Part shown: one piece after another, positions 60,388 to 64,000 of the stretch | How the letters are laid out: each line of letters opens with the position of its first letter | Numbering within the stretch: the stretch's first letter is position 1 | Origin: Pacificoceanicola sp049341065 | GTDB taxonomy: Bacteria > Pseudomonadota > Alphaproteobacteria > Rhodobacterales > Rhodobacteraceae | Assembly (NCBI RefSeq): GCF_049341065.1 | Contig: NZ_JBMPIX010000011.1 | Coordinates: 1 to 64,000, forward strand | DNA length: 64,000 nucleotides | Direction: 5' to 3' | The notes under the pieces: generated by a model | What the model was told of the DNA's origin: nothing | Databases searched by the model: none | Seen by the model: only the letters and a program-made list of their open reading frames with translations | Translations under genes and position numbers: made by a program

Positions 60388-60747
60388 CGCTGCATTCCTT
60401 CGATCCCCGGATTGGCCGCAAAGGTTCCTCAACTGACCAATATGGGTTCGTTTTCGCATCCGGGCCACAGGGCGTCAATTGCCGAGAGCACGACGCAAAA
60501 TTCAAAGTGAATCCCGCACGCGGCGCCCAGCAATTTAGGCCGGTTTCAACGCAAATTTTCTACGCCGATGCCAAAGGGACGGCCGCAATCCAGAATTTTC
60601 TGTCTATTTCCAGAGACTTGCGCGCAAACGACCAAGCGAGAACGACTATGTATGGACCACCGGCTAAATAAATCGGCTGTGGCGCACTTAGCCCGCTCTT
60701 TAAGTATTGCAGCTAAAAACGCTCCGAAATCGGACGAGAACAGAACA
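60388..60747. other. 360-base divergent gap
   Basis: No gene, tRNA or strong hairpin is seen. It must hold the promoters of dgoK (minus) and of the PAS-GGDEF gene (plus). A near-palindrome ACCAATATGGGT lies close to the dgoK start (about 60438-60449) and could be an operator, with low confidence. Confidence 0.4.
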
Positions 60748-63700
60748 ATGATCGACGAAGATGCCCTCAGGGCGTTCAATCAGTTTTTTTCCAGCTCGGA
60801 CTTCCCGGCCTGGCTTGCCAGTCCTGACGGTCAACACCTGGTTATCAACGGCGCCTTTCAAGGTGTCAGTGGATCATCGATCCCGCCTTTCGCTCCGGTG
60901 CTCTCCTCAGAAGTCCTCAGTAGCGATGACATCACGCATCTTGGACAGGCGGGCGCGCAATTGCAGCGCAAAGAGCAAAGTCTCGAACACCACCACATCT
61001 GGCTGGTCAGCGGGGCAAATGCATCGGGGGGATACACATTGCAGCCAATCCTGGGCGAGGACGGTATGGTTGCGATCCTTGGCACACGTGCCTTTGGCGC
61101 TCCGTTCTTTTCCAAACAAGCGGGTGAGCGGTTTGAAAGTGCCGAACTTCAGCAAGCCGCCATCGAAAGCATTGGCGTTGCCCTATGGTTCGCCGATACC
61201 GGCACGGGCAAACTGCGCGCCAGCGATGGATTTTTCGATCTTTTGGGGTTTGCACCTGATGAGGTGGACCTGGACGCAAGTTGGGTTCGTGGCAGGATCC
61301 ATCCCGCTGACCTGCACGAAAACATCGCCGGTATTTCTGCGCTCTTGTCCGGAGAGATCCAGCGATACGACAATGACTATCGCATGTTGTCCAAGGACGG
61401 GTCGTGGAAATGGGTACAGGCCAGCGCTCATCTTGCGACACCGTCCGAAAACGGGGATGGCGCCCCAGTTCTGTGCGGCAGTTTCGTGGACATCTCGGCG
61501 CGGAAAGCCAATGAGGAAGCGCTGTCAAAGGCTTTGAAAGAAGCCGAAATGGCAAGATCCCTTTTGCAGTACAGCGAAGAGGCGCACAGGGTTTCGACCG
61601 AGGGTGGCGGCATCGCGCCCTGGCATATCGATCCAAAGACCGGCGAAGCATGGTGGAGCGATCATTTTTACCGCATCCTTGGGTATGAGATTAACGGGTT
61701 CGACAAAACCCGCGATGCCTTTGTTGCCTTGATCCACCCCGACGATGTTGCGGCAGCGGTCTCTTCGATGGCTGCGCTGAACAACGACGGCGCCGAGGAA
61801 TATCACGCGAAATTCAGGCTCAAGCGCCGGGATGGAACGTGGCAATGGTACGAGTCCGTCGCGCGACTGGTGGCACGGACTCACATGGGGCTGCATCCGC
61901 TGATTTGTGGAAGCATGCGCGACATCGGTGAGTGGAAAGACCAAGAGGTCCGTCTGAAAGCCGCCTTGTCCGAGGCCCGCAATGCGCGCGATGACGCTCA
62001 GGCTGCGCGCAGCATCGCACAGTGGAACGAGGAAATTCTGCGTGTCTCTTCCGAAAGCGGCAACGTCGTCCCTTGGACAAGGGTTCCGGAAACCGAGGAG
62101 TCGTGGTTTGGCACGAACATTTCGAAAATTCTCGGCCTGCCGCAAGGTTATACTGTTGATTCAGCGTTTTTCAGAACCTTGATACACCCGGACAATCTGG
62201 AAGATGTCATCAAAGCCTTTTCTGGACTGGAAAGCGGCGCGGGCGAAACCTTTGCTCAGGATTTTCGGATACGCCGGGCGGATGGCGGTTGGAGTTGGGT
62301 CACCTCTCGGGGGCGCAGGATCGAGCGGGCGGACAAGGGTTTGCCCTATATCATTTGCGGTAGTCTGACTGTTATCGACCACCTCAAAGAGAACGAAAAA
62401 CGACTGGCCGAAGCCGCTGCCGCCGCCGATGCAGCCCGCGCCGACGCCAAAACCAGCGAAGAGATGCTGCGGACATCTGCGTCTTGCGGCGAACTTGGCC
62501 CATGGAATGTGTGCCACGAGACCGGTGAATGCTGGATGCTGGACACAACCTATCAAATGCTGGGCTACGAGCCGGGCGACTTTATTCCTAATTCCGAAGG
62601 CTGGCGCAACCTAATCCACCCTGACGATGCCCAGCAGGCCATCGAAGCGATGACGGCATTGATTGACGGGCGGGCTGATGTTTACGACGTTGAAAAACGC
62701 CTGCGCCACAAGAACGGTAACTATTTCTGGTATCGCGCGATCGCCCGGCAAATCGACCGGTCGGATCAAGGGCTGCCACCACTGATCGCCGGAACGACCA
62801 CCCGGATTGACCACCTCAAGGAAAATGAACGACGGCTGGCTGAAGCCGCCGAATTGGCGCGGCGGGCGCGCGATCGCCTGAACCGTCTGGCGGACAATGC
62901 CCCCGGCGCTCTGTTCGAATTTCGTCAGAACGCCGACGGCTCCTACGAGGTGCCTTATTTCAGTGCGAAACTACCCGATCTTCTGGGAATCGACCGCAGC
63001 AACATTGGCTTGGATGGTTCCTGGGTGCTGACCCACATCGCACCGGAGGACTTGCCCGAGTTCGCAGAAAAACTTCACGAGTCCAAGCGAACCCTGACCG
63101 AATTTCATTGGCAATTCCGGGTCAATCATCCGCAAACCGGTCAGCGCTGGATTCTCGTCAACTCGCTACCGATGCAACAGCCCGATGGCTCCACGATCTG
63201 GTTTGGCAACCTGTTCGATATTACTGACCAACTATTGATTGAACGAAAAGCACAGGAGGCTGCCAAGGCCGTCAAAGAAGCGCATGCGCGTCTGAGTACC
63301 ATCGCTGATAATGCTCCGGCGGGAATCTTCGAATTGCACCGGGATTGCGACGGCAAAACGGGGCTGCGGTACATCAGTGCCCGGCTCAAGGAATTGTTCG
63401 GGATGGAGCATATCACCGCCAAAGATTTCCTGTCCGAACTTCTAGAAAGGATCGCACACGAGGATCAAGTAGGATTCCAGGCCTCGATGGAAAGGTCGCG
63501 AAAAAGCTTGACACAATGGAGCCACAGGTTCCGGGTTAACCACCCAAAGCTTGGCACACGGTGGCTGGCGGGATCAGCGACCCCCAAGACCCGCGATGAC
63601 GGTTCGGTCACGTGGATCGGAACCCTGCACGATGTAACCCGAGACGCCGAGCGCGAGGCCGAGTTACGAAAAGCCCATGAATTGGCCGAAAGAATGCGCG

Positions 63701-64000
63701 CCAAAAGCGAATGGCAGGCGTTCCATGATTCCCTGACCGAACTGCCCAATCGTCGGTTGTTCGACCGTGCGCTCGCTGAGCGTCTGGAAAACACCTTGTC
63801 GAAAAACGGGCCACGCGATTGCGTTCTGATCCGGATCGACGGGGACCGGTTCAAGTACATCAACGATACTCTTGGCCACGAAGCGGGCGACGAGGTTTTG
63901 AAGCGCATTGGCGAAATTCTGGTGACGGAAACTCGCGACGATGATTTGGCCGCACGCATCGGAGGGGACGAGTTTTCAATCCTTCTGGCACCGGGAACCA
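60748..64000 (+). CDS. Multi-PAS diguanylate cyclase (GGDEF), 3' end outside window
   Basis: The frame is open from ATG 60748 to the window edge, giving 1084 codons without a stop. After a roughly 130-residue N-terminal region, six PAS domains (mostly PAS_3-like) follow at about 134-250, 278-395, 425-540, 571-690, 711-825 and 848-960. Each has the H/A-P-x-D type turn (IHPADL, IHPDDV, IHPDNL, IHPDDA, IAPEDL, IAHEDQ). Charged coiled linkers separate them. A GGDEF domain starts near 990 (DSLTELPNRRLF) and carries GGDEF at 1072-1076, so it should make c-di-GMP. No signal peptide or membrane helix is seen, so it is a cytoplasmic sensor. An EAL domain beyond the edge is possible. The ribosome site is weak. 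Confidence 0.9.
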   Translation, partial: MIDEDALRAFNQFFSSSDFPAWLASPDGQHLVINGAFQGVSGSSIPPFAPVLSSEVLSSDDITHLGQAGAQLQRKEQSLEHHHIWLVSGANASGGYTLQPILGEDGMVAILGTRAFGAPFFSKQAGERFESAELQQAAIESIGVALWFADTGTGKLRASDGFFDLLGFAPDEVDLDASWVRGRIHPADLHENIAGISALLSGEIQRYDNDYRMLSKDGSWKWVQASAHLATPSENGDGAPVLCGSFVDISARKANEEALSKALKEAEMARSLLQYSEEAHRVSTEGGGIAPWHIDPKTGEAWWSDHFYRILGYEINGFDKTRDAFVALIHPDDVAAAVSSMAALNNDGAEEYHAKFRLKRRDGTWQWYESVARLVARTHMGLHPLICGSMRDIGEWKDQEVRLKAALSEARNARDDAQAARSIAQWNEEILRVSSESGNVVPWTRVPETEESWFGTNISKILGLPQGYTVDSAFFRTLIHPDNLEDVIKAFSGLESGAGETFAQDFRIRRADGGWSWVTSRGRRIERADKGLPYIICGSLTVIDHLKENEKRLAEAAAAADAARADAKTSEEMLRTSASCGELGPWNVCHETGECWMLDTTYQMLGYEPGDFIPNSEGWRNLIHPDDAQQAIEAMTALIDGRADVYDVEKRLRHKNGNYFWYRAIARQIDRSDQGLPPLIAGTTTRIDHLKENERRLAEAAELARRARDRLNRLADNAPGALFEFRQNADGSYEVPYFSAKLPDLLGIDRSNIGLDGSWVLTHIAPEDLPEFAEKLHESKRTLTEFHWQFRVNHPQTGQRWILVNSLPMQQPDGSTIWFGNLFDITDQLLIERKAQEAAKAVKEAHARLSTIADNAPAGIFELHRDCDGKTGLRYISARLKELFGMEHITAKDFLSELLERIAHEDQVGFQASMERSRKSLTQWSHRFRVNHPKLGTRWLAGSATPKTRDDGSVTWIGTLHDVTRDAEREAELRKAHELAERMRAKSEWQAFHDSLTELPNRRLFDRALAERLENTLSKNGPRDCVLIRIDGDRFKYINDTLGHEAGDEVLKRIGEILVTETRDDDLAARIGGDEFSILLAPGT

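Noticed and set aside
1..64000. CRISPR arrays, IS elements, prophage or tRNA genes
   Set aside because: No regularly spaced repeats, transposase or integrase motifs, or cloverleaf patterns were seen on either strand by eye.

Overview
The window looks like a chromosome or large replicon of a heterotrophic alphaproteobacterium, most likely a marine Rhodobacterales (Roseobacter-group) member. The reasons are the fairly high GC, dense ATGA/TGATG-coupled operons, the large number of solute importers (TRAP, TctABC, two ABC systems and two orphan binding proteins), and family markers such as ScpB-DUF1403, an AtuA-DUF4387 pair and a UgpC-type ATPase. This placement rests on gene content only. No rRNA, tRNA, CRISPR array, transposase, integrase or replication gene was seen.

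Layout. 0.4-8.8 kb: an acyl-CoA synthetase, thiolase and PPC-domain operon with an IclR regulator, divergent from a TRAP transporter and SDR dehydrogenase operon; the divergent gap carries an IclR-type palindrome. 8.8-10.3 kb: a ScpB paralogue with DUF1403. 10.4-20.4 kb: a divergent amino-sugar cluster. The minus arm encodes a MurNAc-6P etherase, a sugar ABC importer and a Gfo/Idh dehydrogenase. The plus arm encodes a BadF-type kinase, a GntR regulator, an NagB-II-type deaminase and NagA. 20.5-30.8 kb: a LOG-family protein, PepSY, cytochrome b561, a membrane LuxR regulator, a YhaO/YhaN (SbcDC-like) pair, a CPBP-like membrane protein, an MltB-type transglycosylase and a CMD-family protein.

30.9-35.8 kb: a periplasmic binding protein and chemoreceptor in tandem, then a CbiX-like protein. 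35.8-46.3 kb: a ThDP enzyme, a binding protein plus TctE/TctD two-component system, the TctCBA transporter, AtuA, DUF4387 and AbrB. 46.3-51.6 kb: an N-methylproline demethylase-like flavoenzyme, a EutC/EutB-like pair and a two-subunit sulfopyruvate decarboxylase-like ThDP enzyme. 51.6-58.9 kb: LysR, an M19 dipeptidase and a Dpp importer. 58.9-60.4 kb: DgoA and DgoK. 60.7 kb to the end: a diguanylate cyclase with six PAS domains, cut by the window edge.

The common theme is scavenging. Each importer sits with a regulator and a few dedicated catabolic enzymes. The best candidates for poorly described systems are the TctABC-AtuA-DUF4387-AbrB cassette, the ScpB-DUF1403 pair, the binding protein wired to TctDE, the binding protein-chemoreceptor operon, and the PTS-free MurNAc/GlcNAc cluster with its mirrored operators.
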